From contig CAYYQW010000101.1 of the NCBI GenBank assembly GCA_964472505.1, positions 1-10,423 on the forward strand: a stretch of 10,423 nt of DNA. Reading direction: 5' to 3'. Positions 1 through 6,596 of this stretch are shown in pieces. How positions within the stretch are numbered: position 1 is the first letter of the stretch; every line of letters starts with the position of its first letter. Source of the DNA: JAYEIA01 sp964472505. GTDB taxonomy: Bacteria; Bacteroidota; Bacteroidia; Bacteroidales; JAADGE01. The translations under genes were made by a program, and so were the position numbers. The notes under the pieces were generated by a model. It was given only the letters and a program-made list of their open reading frames with translations, was not told the origin of the DNA and did not search any database.

Positions 1-498
1 CGCGATAAAGATGCCGTTATTTCCACGGCTCTAATTGCCGAAGCAGCCGTTTGGGCAAGGTCACAAGGAAAAACTTTTTACGAACTGCTGATTGATATTT
101 ATATAAAATTTGGCTTTTATAAAGAAGCTTTGGTAAATATGGCGAAAGCGGGTAAAGCCGGCGAAGAAGCCATAAAAACCATGATGGATAATTTCAGAAA
201 CAATCCGCCTGCACAAATTGCCGGATCCGACATTATAAAAATAAATGACTTCGAAGAAAGCATTTGCACGGTGCTGAAGAAAGGGGAAAAAAGCCCGATT
301 GAGCTTCCCAAATCGAATGTTATTCAATTCTTTACGGAAGCCGGAGAAAAAATCACCGTAAGGCCTTCCGGTACCGAACCAAAAATTAAGTTTTATATCG
401 CCGTCAAAACAGATCTAAAGAAAAAAGAAGATTATAAAGCTACCGAACAAAAGCTTGAAACTCGCATCCGGGAAATAAAGCAGGATTTGGGGGTATAG
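1..498 (+). CDS. Phosphohexomutase (phosphoglucomutase/phosphomannomutase family), C-terminal part
   Basis: The frame is open from base 1 and ends at TAG 496-498, giving 165 residues with the N-terminus outside the window. The enzyme family moves phosphate between C1 and C6 of hexoses in the cytoplasm, feeding glycolysis and sugar-nucleotide synthesis. The fragment starts in the end of domain 3 (KDAVISTALIAEAA, then QGKTFYELL at about residues 22-30). Domain 4 carries the phosphate-binding loop RPSGTEPKIKFY (residues 121-132), preceded by LPKSNVIQFF, a combination typical of the ~580-residue phospho-sugar mutases of Bacteroidota. The catalytic serine and metal-binding loops lie upstream and cannot be checked, so I cannot separate phosphoglucomutase from phosphomannomutase. 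The C-terminus is lysine-rich and probably a helical tail. No clear terminator follows; the heptamer array begins 6 bp after the stop. Confidence 0.93.
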   Translation, partial: RDKDAVISTALIAEAAVWARSQGKTFYELLIDIYIKFGFYKEALVNMAKAGKAGEEAIKTMMDNFRNNPPAQIAGSDIIKINDFEESICTVLKKGEKSPIELPKSNVIQFFTEAGEKITVRPSGTEPKIKFYIAVKTDLKKKEDYKATEQKLETRIREIKQDLGV

Positions 499-503
499 AG
501 GAC

Positions 504-583
504 AGATATAAGATGTAAGATGTAAGATGTAAGATGTAAGATGTAAGATATAAGTATTAAGATATAAGTATTAAGATATAAGA
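504..583. repeat. Heptamer tandem repeat array (11 units)
   Basis: Eleven consecutive 7-nt units fill 504-580, followed by a partial AGA. The order is AGATATA, five identical AGATGTA (511-545), AGATATA, AGTATTA, AGATATA, AGTATTA, AGATATA. The 5' half is a pure heptamer run; the 3' half has a 14-nt higher-order period (AGATATA+AGTATTA). It lies 6 bp beyond the phosphohexomutase stop and is non-coding. A 7-nt unit would shift frame, so it is unlikely to be decayed coding sequence. The unequal unit composition suggests slipped-strand expansion with local homogenisation. Function is unknown. Confidence 0.95.
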
Positions 584-854
584 CAATTTTGCAATCGGGC
601 TGCGGAACCGGGTTTAGCGGTGCATTCCTGTATCTGCTCTGAAATGTATCAAATAAATCTTATATTTCGACTAAGAGCCTATGCATTAGCTCGTTATAAA
701 CTGACGGGTTAAGCTGTTGGTTATTAATTATCAGACATTTACGATTTTATTCATTGAATTACGGCCTTTTCGGAGCGCTCTCATTCCTGTATTTTCAAAC
801 TCAGGCGAAAGACAGCTTTTATAATATCCCTTTGTAAAAAAACTATGTTTCAAA
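584..854. other. Non-coding gap between convergent genes
   Basis: About 270 bp between the heptamer array and the end of the minus-strand T9SS protein gene. No open frame of useful length, no tRNA-like cloverleaf and no convincing intrinsic terminator for either converging gene. The only small structures are a GAGC...GCTC pair around 676-693, a GAGCGCTC palindrome near 775, and an 11-nt direct repeat CATTCCTGTAT at 623-633 and 782-792. These are too weak to name. Confidence 0.6.
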
Positions 855-2276
855 TCACTGCTTTATAGTTATTTTTTCGGAAAATAACTCATCCGGACTC
901 CTTAACTCGAGAATAAATACCCCCCGCAGCGGCATTTGTATTTCTGTGCCGGTCTTGCGGACTTGTTTCTGCATGACAAGTCGCCCGCTCAAATCATAAA
1001 TTCGGAGGCCTGCCGGCAAGGAATTGTTTGTACTTTCTATTCGAATAATATCTCCATTAACTCGAATTTCAAAATCATGAGCTTTCAGATTTTCCGTATT
1101 CAATACTTGAGTTCTCAGCATAACGGTATTGGAAGCCGGAGAAAGAGCGCTTCCGTAAACGGTTTTGAGACGATAGAAATAATCGGTTTCGGCATCTAAG
1201 CCGCTTACGGAAAAACTCCCGCCCGTACCTACCGAACGCTCATTATATTCCGCCAAAATATTTGCAAATTCTGAATCTTCAGCCACATCCAATAAAAAGT
1301 CATCGGCATCGGCCACGGTTTGCCAGTTAGCGGTAAAAGCACCGGAACCGATTTGTGTTGCATCCAAAGCTAAAGTAGGCATGGCTACGTTCACAATGTT
1401 GGAATACTCACTTTCGACGGTTTCATACAGCACCTTTACTCTGTAAAAGTATTGTCCGATTTCCGAAACATCTACAGTATGCACAGCATCATAACTGTGA
1501 GCCAATTCGAGCGGATAATCCGCAAGCATATCCGTAAAATTTTCATCGTATGCCACTTCCACTCTGTAACTCTCGGCATGAGCTACGGGCGCCCATTGCA
1601 AATCAAAGCTTTCCGTTGAAATATTATCGGCCGGAAAACAAACGGTCGGCGAATTAAGAAAATCATAACGCATTTCCAATTCATCCACCGTCAAAACGGT
1701 TCCTGCCAGCGGTGTTTCTGCAGAAGAAATAAAACCTATGTTTATGGTATCGGGTATTTCATCGGATTGGTAATAAACAGGAACATCCACTCGCGTATAA
1801 TCGGCTTGCGCATCTTGTATCATAAAAAAACCGGCTCCTACGGTATCGCTCACTTGTTCGGTTTCGTTCCACTTGGTGAGCAAGGCTATTGCTAAGCCTT
1901 CGTCATCACCGACCGGCGCATATTTATACGAAAAGCTGAAACCCGTCGGCCTTGATGTAAAAGGAATACCGCCGGAAGGCATAAAGGTTTCAAGGTCAAT
2001 ATCGCCCAAAAGAATGATGCCGGGCAAGGTTTCGGTGAGTACATCCTGAGTTATCAATTCTGCGGCATAATCACCGATTGCGGCATCGCTGCTTTGATTT
2101 GCTGTATAATAAGCGGTGTACACCAAGTCTATTTCATAAGAGTTCCAACCTTCGGCCGTATGTGCATCAGTCCAATTTTCAAAACTTGAGTTCGGGATTT
2201 GTTCTTCGGTTTGAGCATTTAAGCTTAAATAACTAAGCAGCATAAACAGTGCAAACAATAAATAAAGAGGCTTCAT
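855..2276 (-). CDS. Secreted protein with two fibronectin type III-like domains and T9SS type A sorting domain
   Basis: 473 residues. A signal peptide is visible (MKPLYLLFALFMLLSYLSLN, cleavage probably near A21-Q22). Residues ~26-205 form a beta-rich domain opening with NSSFENW...GWNSYE and closing with VLTVDELEMRYD. That pattern resembles the jelly-roll, carbohydrate-associated N-terminal domains of Bacteroidota surface proteins (PCMD-like), but I assign it only by look. Two fibronectin III-like repeats follow (~209-298 and ~301-389), each with a W near the start and a YFYRVK/YFYRLK strand. Residues ~398-473 are a T9SS type A sorting domain (LRIYDLSGRLV, then GVFILEL, ending EKITIKQ). Inference: it is exported through the outer membrane and anchored or released at the surface, possibly binding polysaccharide; no catalytic residues are recognised. 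It lies 98 bp after cdd. A weak promoter candidate (TTTTG at 2350-2346, 16-nt gap, GATATTTG at 2329-2322, one mismatch to TAnnTTTG) suggests it may have its own start site. Confidence 0.9.
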   Translation of the reverse strand: MKPLYLLFALFMLLSYLSLNAQTEEQIPNSSFENWTDAHTAEGWNSYEIDLVYTAYYTANQSSDAAIGDYAAELITQDVLTETLPGIILLGDIDLETFMPSGGIPFTSRPTGFSFSYKYAPVGDDEGLAIALLTKWNETEQVSDTVGAGFFMIQDAQADYTRVDVPVYYQSDEIPDTINIGFISSAETPLAGTVLTVDELEMRYDFLNSPTVCFPADNISTESFDLQWAPVAHAESYRVEVAYDENFTDMLADYPLELAHSYDAVHTVDVSEIGQYFYRVKVLYETVESEYSNIVNVAMPTLALDATQIGSGAFTANWQTVADADDFLLDVAEDSEFANILAEYNERSVGTGGSFSVSGLDAETDYFYRLKTVYGSALSPASNTVMLRTQVLNTENLKAHDFEIRVNGDIIRIESTNNSLPAGLRIYDLSGRLVMQKQVRKTGTEIQMPLRGVFILELRSPDELFSEKITIKQ

Positions 2277-2374
2277 AATATGTGTTGTTTAAAAAAGTCA
2301 AAAATGTATATTCTTCAACAACAAATATCCGAAAAAATTATTAAGCAAAAGCAATTAAAAAAAATAAATAAATG

Positions 2375-2857
2375 CTATTTCAAAAACTCTTCATCAAAAC
2401 TAATGGGTAATAAAGTTTTTACATTTTTTGTAAAGGTAATTTTATCGTCGCTTACAAGCAGTACTTTTATGGGCTTTTTAAATCGTGTTTCAGACTCCAA
2501 AAGCACTTGGCGACAAGCTCCGCAGGGCGGTACGGGTTCTTCGGTGTAGCGGTCGTTATAAAAAGCGCTTATGGCAATGGCTTTGACGGCAGTATCGGGG
2601 TATTGTGAATTGGCATAAAAGATAGCTACCCGTTCGGCACACATGCCGGAAGGGAATGCGGCATTTTCTTGATTGGTTCCGATAAAAATTTCTCCATTTT
2701 CCAATAGTACGGCTGCGCCTACATTAAATTTTGAATAGGGAGCATAAGCATTTTTGACGGCTTCTTTGGATTTTTCAGCCAAAAGCCTTTCGTCTCGTGA
2801 AAGTTCTTCCAAAGAATCTACTTGGAAAACCTCTGTATCAATATGTATCTTTTTCAT
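2375..2857 (-). CDS. cdd: Cytidine deaminase
   Basis: 160 residues. Hydrolytically deaminates cytidine and deoxycytidine to uridine and deoxyuridine in cytoplasmic pyrimidine salvage. The zinc site is complete: CAER at residues 73-76 supplies the first cysteine ligand (C73) and the catalytic glutamate (E75), and PCGACRQ at 111-117 supplies C112 and C115. The substrate-binding segment AYAPYSKFNVGAAV (38-50) and NQENAAFPSG (62-71) are also present. The Cys-Cys-Cys ligand set marks the small homotetrameric class rather than the long dimeric E. coli class. An N-terminal extension of roughly 20 residues precedes the usual core, as is common in this phylum. A -7 box 29 bp upstream and a terminator just before it indicate separate transcription from pepD. 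The T9SS protein gene follows 98 bp downstream and could be read through, as no terminator separates them. Confidence 0.97.
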   Translation of the reverse strand: MKKIHIDTEVFQVDSLEELSRDERLLAEKSKEAVKNAYAPYSKFNVGAAVLLENGEIFIGTNQENAAFPSGMCAERVAIFYANSQYPDTAVKAIAISAFYNDRYTEEPVPPCGACRQVLLESETRFKKPIKVLLVSDDKITFTKNVKTLLPISFDEEFLK

Positions 2858-2885
2858 AAGCTGCTACTGCTTTGTGTGTAACCGG

Positions 2886-2893
2886 CAAATATA
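2886..2893 (-). promoter_or_regulatory. Bacteroidota-type -7 box for cdd
   Basis: On the minus strand this reads TATATTTG, an exact match to the Bacteroidota sigma-ABfr -7 consensus TAnnTTTG. It lies 28 bp upstream of the cdd ATG, implying a leader of roughly 20 nt. No TTG sits at the usual -33 distance; that region is occupied by the pepD terminator hairpin. Confidence 0.6.
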
Positions 2894-2896
2894 CGC

Positions 2897-2932
2897 AAAA
2901 AAACTGCTCATACATAATGTTGAGCAGTTTTT
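2897..2932 (-). terminator. Intrinsic terminator downstream of pepD
   Basis: A perfect 12-bp inverted repeat, AAAAACTGCTCA (2899-2910) and TGAGCAGTTTTT (2921-2932), with a 10-nt loop. Read on the minus strand, the stem ends in a T run extending to 2897 (seven T). It starts 25 bp after the pepD stop codon and is the strongest terminator candidate for that gene. The symmetrical A/T arms may also allow some function on the plus strand, where no gene needs it. Confidence 0.85.
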
Positions 2933-2956
2933 GTAAGCATTTTCTAACAAAAAGTC

Positions 2957-4417
2957 TTATTTTTTTGGTACATGCTTTAGGGTTTCCAAAAGAAAATCCC
3001 AAAACTTTTGAACCGACCCAATGTGTACCTTCTCATCGGGTGAGTGCGGAAAACGTATGGTAGGGCCAAATGAAATCATATCCCAATTGGTATAAGTAGC
3101 CCCCAGAATACCGCATTCCAAGCCGGCGTGTATAATTTTTACGGCCGGAGTTTTTCCGAACTTATTTTCATAAACATTTTTCATGCTTTGCAAAATGGGT
3201 GAATCTAACTGTGGTTTCCAACCCGGATACTCACCGGTATGCTCACATTCAGCACCGGCAAGTTTTGCAATGCTTTCAATGCTTTGCTGCAAATCGAGCT
3301 TAGCAGAATCCACTGAACTTCTCAGCAAGCTTGCAATGGTAATTCGTTCATTTTCAGATTTGACAATGGATAGATTAACGGAAGTTTCGGGTACCTGCGG
3401 CATGCTGTCCATGAAACGCACCGGGCCGTGCGGCATGGCTCGCACCGTTCTCAGAAGCTTCTTCATTGTCCCTTTTTTCATAACGCTTTCGGGTTTTTCG
3501 GCAGTTTCTAATTTTACGGCCAATCCCGGGTCACTTTCTTTAAGTTCGGCTTTTATTGTTTCTTCAATTTCTTTCAGGAATGTTTTAAAATCGGCTTCGT
3601 ATTTTTCGAGAACGGTGATAATGGCTTCAGCTTCTCGCGGAATGGCATTACGCATATTTCCGCCTTCCGCATCGGCTAATCGAATTTTGAATTTATCGGC
3701 AGCGTTTTGTAAAATTCTAAACAGTACTTTATTGGCATTTCCGCGCTGTAAAGGAATATCCAGTCCCGAGTGTCCGCCTTTTAGCCCGGTTACCGTAAGT
3801 TTATACGCACTTGAACGTTTGGGTGTTTTTTTGCGCTTATTTTTTAAATACAAAGTTGTATCTACTCCGCCGGCACAGCCTATGTAAAGTTCTCCTTCAT
3901 CTTCGGAGTCCATATTCAGTAAAATATCAGCTTTCAAAACATCGGGTTTCAGATGAAAGGCGCCGGTCATTCCGGTTTCTTCGTCGATGGTAAAAAGCGC
4001 CTCTATGGGGCCGTGCTCAATATCATCGGCCTCCAAAACCGACATGGCTGCTGCCACGCCCATACCGTTATCAGCTCCGAGTGTGGTTCCTTTGGCCGTT
4101 ACCCAGTCTCCGTCAACATAAGCACTGATAGGATCTTTCTCAAAATCATGCTGCGTATCGTTATTTTTTTGCGGCACCATGTCAAGATGTGCTTGCAATA
4201 CAACCGTTTTTCGATCTTCCATACCCGCTGTTGCCGGCTTCCGCATAATTACGTTACCTACCTCATCGGTAGTAGTTTCTATGCCTTTTTCTTTGGCCCA
4301 AGTTTGCATAAAAGCAATTATTTTTGCTTCTTTTTTTGAAGGTCTGGGAATTTCCGTTAGTTTAGCAAAATTTTGCCAAATAGATTTGGGTTCTAACTTT
4401 TGTATTTCTGTGCTCAT
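2957..4417 (-). CDS. pepD: Aminoacyl-histidine dipeptidase (peptidase family M20C)
   Basis: 486 residues, the usual length for PepD (Xaa-His dipeptidase, carnosinase-like), a cytoplasmic di-zinc enzyme that cleaves dipeptides such as beta-Ala-His. The catalytic set is intact: H77 and D79 in AHLDMVPQ, D116 in LGADNGMG (bridging ligand), E146-E147 in IDEETG (general base and zinc ligand), D170 in LLNMDSEDEG, and H457 in RFPHSPDE. HAGLECG (430-436) is another PepD hallmark. The lid/dimerisation domain is inserted at about 205-390, beginning with GLKGGHSGLD. There is no signal peptide. The start is the first ATG after a clear promoter; the leader is about 60 nt and has no Shine-Dalgarno sequence. 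It is divergent from the KAS III gene and ends in its own terminator, so it is probably monocistronic. A plus-strand frame of 234 codons inside it is an antisense shadow. Confidence 0.97.
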   Translation of the reverse strand: MSTEIQKLEPKSIWQNFAKLTEIPRPSKKEAKIIAFMQTWAKEKGIETTTDEVGNVIMRKPATAGMEDRKTVVLQAHLDMVPQKNNDTQHDFEKDPISAYVDGDWVTAKGTTLGADNGMGVAAAMSVLEADDIEHGPIEALFTIDEETGMTGAFHLKPDVLKADILLNMDSEDEGELYIGCAGGVDTTLYLKNKRKKTPKRSSAYKLTVTGLKGGHSGLDIPLQRGNANKVLFRILQNAADKFKIRLADAEGGNMRNAIPREAEAIITVLEKYEADFKTFLKEIEETIKAELKESDPGLAVKLETAEKPESVMKKGTMKKLLRTVRAMPHGPVRFMDSMPQVPETSVNLSIVKSENERITIASLLRSSVDSAKLDLQQSIESIAKLAGAECEHTGEYPGWKPQLDSPILQSMKNVYENKFGKTPAVKIIHAGLECGILGATYTNWDMISFGPTIRFPHSPDEKVHIGSVQKFWDFLLETLKHVPKK

Positions 4418-4482
4418 TTGAATAAAGTTTTATTTATATAGACTAAAAAATCAAATTTTAAAAAAAAAATATTATTAGAATT

Positions 4483-4511
4483 CAAAGATACATTATTTTT
4501 GTGCAGTCAAA
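4483..4511 (-). promoter_or_regulatory. Promoter of pepD (-33 and -7 elements)
   Basis: On the minus strand TTTG (4511-4508) is followed after 17 nt by TATCTTTG (4490-4483), an exact TAnnTTTG box. This is the only -33/-7 pair with good spacing in the window. Its leader to the pepD ATG at 4417 is about 60 nt. It overlaps the -7 box of the opposite-facing KAS III promoter. Confidence 0.65.
4494..4501 (+). promoter_or_regulatory. -7 box of the KAS III-mnmD unit
   Basis: TATTTTTG, an exact match to TAnnTTTG. It overlaps the GTG at 4501 that would begin a longer KAS III reading frame, so a transcript starting here (about 4505) favours ATG 4555 as the true start. No TTG is seen at the -33 distance; upstream lies a poly-A/T stretch (4451-4476) that could serve as an UP-like element. 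Confidence 0.55.
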
Positions 4512-4554
4512 AAAAGAATTCATTCATCATTTTAAAGCATTAAACCAAACAAGC

Positions 4555-5628
4555 ATGGCATTTCTAAATACGATAATACGAGGAAGCGGAAGTTATATTC
4601 CCGAAAAAATTCTCAAAAACAGTGAGTTTCTTAACAAAGATTTTTATGATGAAAATCAAAAGCGTATTGATTCACCGGGCGAAACCATTGTTGAGAAATT
4701 TGAAAAAATAACCGGTATAAGCGAACGGCGCTATGCTAATGAAAATCAAGTAACTTCGGACATAGCCGCCGAAGCCGCAAAAAAAGCCGTAGCCGATGCC
4801 GGAATCGACCCGGAAAGTATTGATCATATAATTCTGGCTCATAATTTTGGTGATGTGCAATATAAAACAACACAATCAGATAGTGTTCCTTCGCTTGCTG
4901 CGAGAGTTAAGCACCTATTGGATATAAAAAACCCGAACTGCGTAGCTTTTGACATTTTATTCGGCTGCCCGGGCTGGGTTCAATCCATGCTGTTGGCTCA
5001 TGCACATATAAATTCCGGCATGGGCAAGCGCTTTTTACTGATAGGCTCGGAAACTTTATCGCGCGTAATAGACCACAACGACCGCGATTCCATGATTTTT
5101 GCCGACGGCGCAGGAGCAGTAATCGTGGACGGTATTGAAGAGGAGGAGAAACGCGGTTTATTATCGCATGCGGCAGCTACACACAGCAATGAAGAGTTGC
5201 ACTACCTGAATTTCGGGAAATCGTATAAACCCGAAACTGATGACGATATGAAATACATAAAAATGCAGGGCCGTAAAATTTATGAATATTCGCTTACCCA
5301 TGTTCCCGTTGCTATGAAACAAGCCATGGACAAATGCAGTTGTGAAATTGATGATTTAAAGAAAATCATCATTCACCAAGCCAATGAGAAAATGGATGCC
5401 GCCATTGTTAAACGTTTCTATCGACTTTATAAAAGGCCCATGCCCAAAGACATTATGCCCATGAGCATAAAGAGTCTCGGTAACAGCTCGGTAGCTACCA
5501 TGCCTACCCTGCTTGATTTGATGTTGAAAGGGGAATACAAAGAACATCCGATAAACAAAGAGGACTTAATACTGTTTGCCTCCGTAGGTGCCGGGATGAA
5601 TATCAATGCTTTCACTTATAAATTTTAA
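4555..5628 (+). CDS. 3-oxoacyl-ACP synthase III (KAS III) family protein
   Basis: 357 residues from ATG 4555. A start at GTG 4501 would add 18 residues (MQSKKEFIHHFKALNQTS) that do not resemble the family, and the -7 box at 4494-4501 excludes it. KAS III enzymes condense an acyl-CoA starter with malonyl-ACP. The thiolase-fold triad is visible: C138 in LFGCPGWVQ, H274 in IIHQANEKM, and N310 in SLGNSSVATM. The N-terminal motif ITGISERRY (52-60) is typical. The protein is ~40 residues longer than E. coli FabH, mostly in the N-terminal half (YDENQKRIDSPGETI, ~31-45). This matches a Bacteroidota subgroup separate from canonical FabH. It may initiate fatty acid synthesis or make a specialised acyl product; the sequence does not decide, so no symbol is given. 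mnmD follows after 46 bp with no terminator or promoter between, so the two are probably co-transcribed. Confidence 0.92.
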   Translation: MAFLNTIIRGSGSYIPEKILKNSEFLNKDFYDENQKRIDSPGETIVEKFEKITGISERRYANENQVTSDIAAEAAKKAVADAGIDPESIDHIILAHNFGDVQYKTTQSDSVPSLAARVKHLLDIKNPNCVAFDILFGCPGWVQSMLLAHAHINSGMGKRFLLIGSETLSRVIDHNDRDSMIFADGAGAVIVDGIEEEEKRGLLSHAAATHSNEELHYLNFGKSYKPETDDDMKYIKMQGRKIYEYSLTHVPVAMKQAMDKCSCEIDDLKKIIIHQANEKMDAAIVKRFYRLYKRPMPKDIMPMSIKSLGNSSVATMPTLLDLMLKGEYKEHPINKEDLILFASVGAGMNINAFTYKF

Positions 5629-5674
5629 AAACCCATACTGAAATCGCTAAAAAGCCAATTCATAAAACAACCTA

Positions 5675-6337
5675 ATGCCGATAAAGCTTACAACAAGTGA
5701 AGACGGCTCAAACAGCCTGTACTCGGAAAAATATGGCGAACATTATCATTCGGTACACGGTGCAATTGCCGAATCGCAACACATATTTATTAATAAGGGC
5801 TTAAATACGGTAAAGAAAGATACAATTTCGATCTTGGAATTGGGTTTCGGGAGCGGGCTTAATGCCCTGCTCTCTCTCAAATTTGCATTAGAGCGGCCGG
5901 AAATTACAATCGACTATACCGGCATTGAAAAACACCCGATAAGTTCCGAAATAGTTGAACAACTCAATTATCCCGAACGGATAAAAACAGATCCTGCACT
6001 TTTCCGACAACTGCATGATGCTCCGGATGATATTCAAACAAAAATCACTGCTAATTTTTTCATCCGACGCTTACAACAAGACATAAGTAATATGCAATTA
6101 ACCGGCCAATACGACCTTATATATTTCGATGCCTTTTCGCCGGAGAAACAAGCGGATTTATGGACAAGTCGGATTTTCTCACACATATTTCGGCACTGCA
6201 AGCCCGAAGCCCGGCTCCTAACCTACTCCGCCAAAGGAACCGTAAAACAAGCCATGCGCAAAGCCGGTTTTGCGGTTAAACGCTTGCCGGGTCCTCCGGG
6301 CAAACGGCATATTTTACTGGCTATAAGAGAGCTTTAA
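5675..6337 (+). CDS. mnmD: Stand-alone tRNA 5-(methylaminomethyl)-2-thiouridine methyltransferase domain protein MnmD
   Basis: 220 residues. The family uses S-adenosylmethionine to methylate the aminomethyl group on the wobble uridine (U34) of certain tRNAs, finishing the mnm5(s2)U modification. In E. coli the same activity is the N-terminal half of bifunctional MnmC; here the FAD-dependent oxidase half is absent. Visible motifs are the SAM-binding loop ELGFGSGLNAL (55-65), IEKHP (84-88) ending the second strand, YFDAFSPEKQADLW (150-163) as the family signature near the active site, and TYSAKGTVKQAMRKAGF (183-199) followed by LPGPPGKRHIL. Length matches other single-domain MnmD proteins. It starts 46 bp after the KAS III gene and is probably transcribed with it; I see no functional link between the two. 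A weak hairpin at 6363-6400 may end the transcript. Confidence 0.92.
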   Translation: MPIKLTTSEDGSNSLYSEKYGEHYHSVHGAIAESQHIFINKGLNTVKKDTISILELGFGSGLNALLSLKFALERPEITIDYTGIEKHPISSEIVEQLNYPERIKTDPALFRQLHDAPDDIQTKITANFFIRRLQQDISNMQLTGQYDLIYFDAFSPEKQADLWTSRIFSHIFRHCKPEARLLTYSAKGTVKQAMRKAGFAVKRLPGPPGKRHILLAIREL

Positions 6338-6362
6338 ATAGTATGAATATTTATGTGTATTA

Positions 6363-6400
6363 TAAAGTGCTTTTTTAAAAATATTGTGCAAAACACTTTA
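6363..6400 (+). terminator. Possible terminator hairpin after mnmD
   Basis: TAAAGTG-c-TTTT (6363-6374) pairs with AAAACACTTTA (6390-6400), an 11-bp stem with one bulged C and a 15-nt loop, starting 25 bp after the mnmD stop. The stem is A/T-rich and only AGTTTT follows, so it is a weak candidate. Confidence 0.4.
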
Positions 6401-6560
6401 AGTTTTCATGTAATCTACTTATGTTATTCGACATTATAAAAATATTTAAATAACTATATAAATAAGGCTATTTAAGAGCTATAGGATGTCTTAGCCGTTT
6501 AAACCATTTGGGAGTTTTAAAAAAATGGTAAAAATCAGTAAGCGAAAAGCTAAGAGTTGT

Positions 6561-6568
6561 TAAGTTTG
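6561..6568 (+). promoter_or_regulatory. -7 box of the acyl-CoA carboxylase operon
   Basis: TAAGTTTG, an exact TAnnTTTG match, 28 bp upstream of the carboxyltransferase ATG. The implied leader is about 20-25 nt and contains the A/C-rich segment 6573-6593 that recurs near the window end. No -33 TTG at standard spacing. The rest of the 259-bp gap (6338-6596) is A/T-rich without other structure that I can name. Confidence 0.5.
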
Positions 6569-6596
6569 AAGCGCTAAACAAACAAATAACAGCATT

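Noticed and set aside
504..583. Possible CRISPR array
   Set aside because: The units are 7 nt with no spacers between them and no cas genes are present; it is a simple tandem repeat.
623..792. 11-bp direct repeat CATTCCTGTAT (623-633 and 782-792) as a target-site duplication around an insertion
   Set aside because: No terminal inverted repeats or transposase remnant lie just inside the copies; one 11-mer repeat is weak evidence.
3183..3887. A 234-codon plus-strand open frame
   Set aside because: It lies entirely antisense to pepD, whose catalytic motifs are intact; its translation shows no recognisable domain and it has no promoter. It is a shadow of the coding frame.
6338..6596. Possible riboswitch or leader RNA before the carboxylase operon
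   Set aside because: The -7 box at 6561-6568 leaves a leader of only about 25 nt, and no known aptamer core is recognisable.
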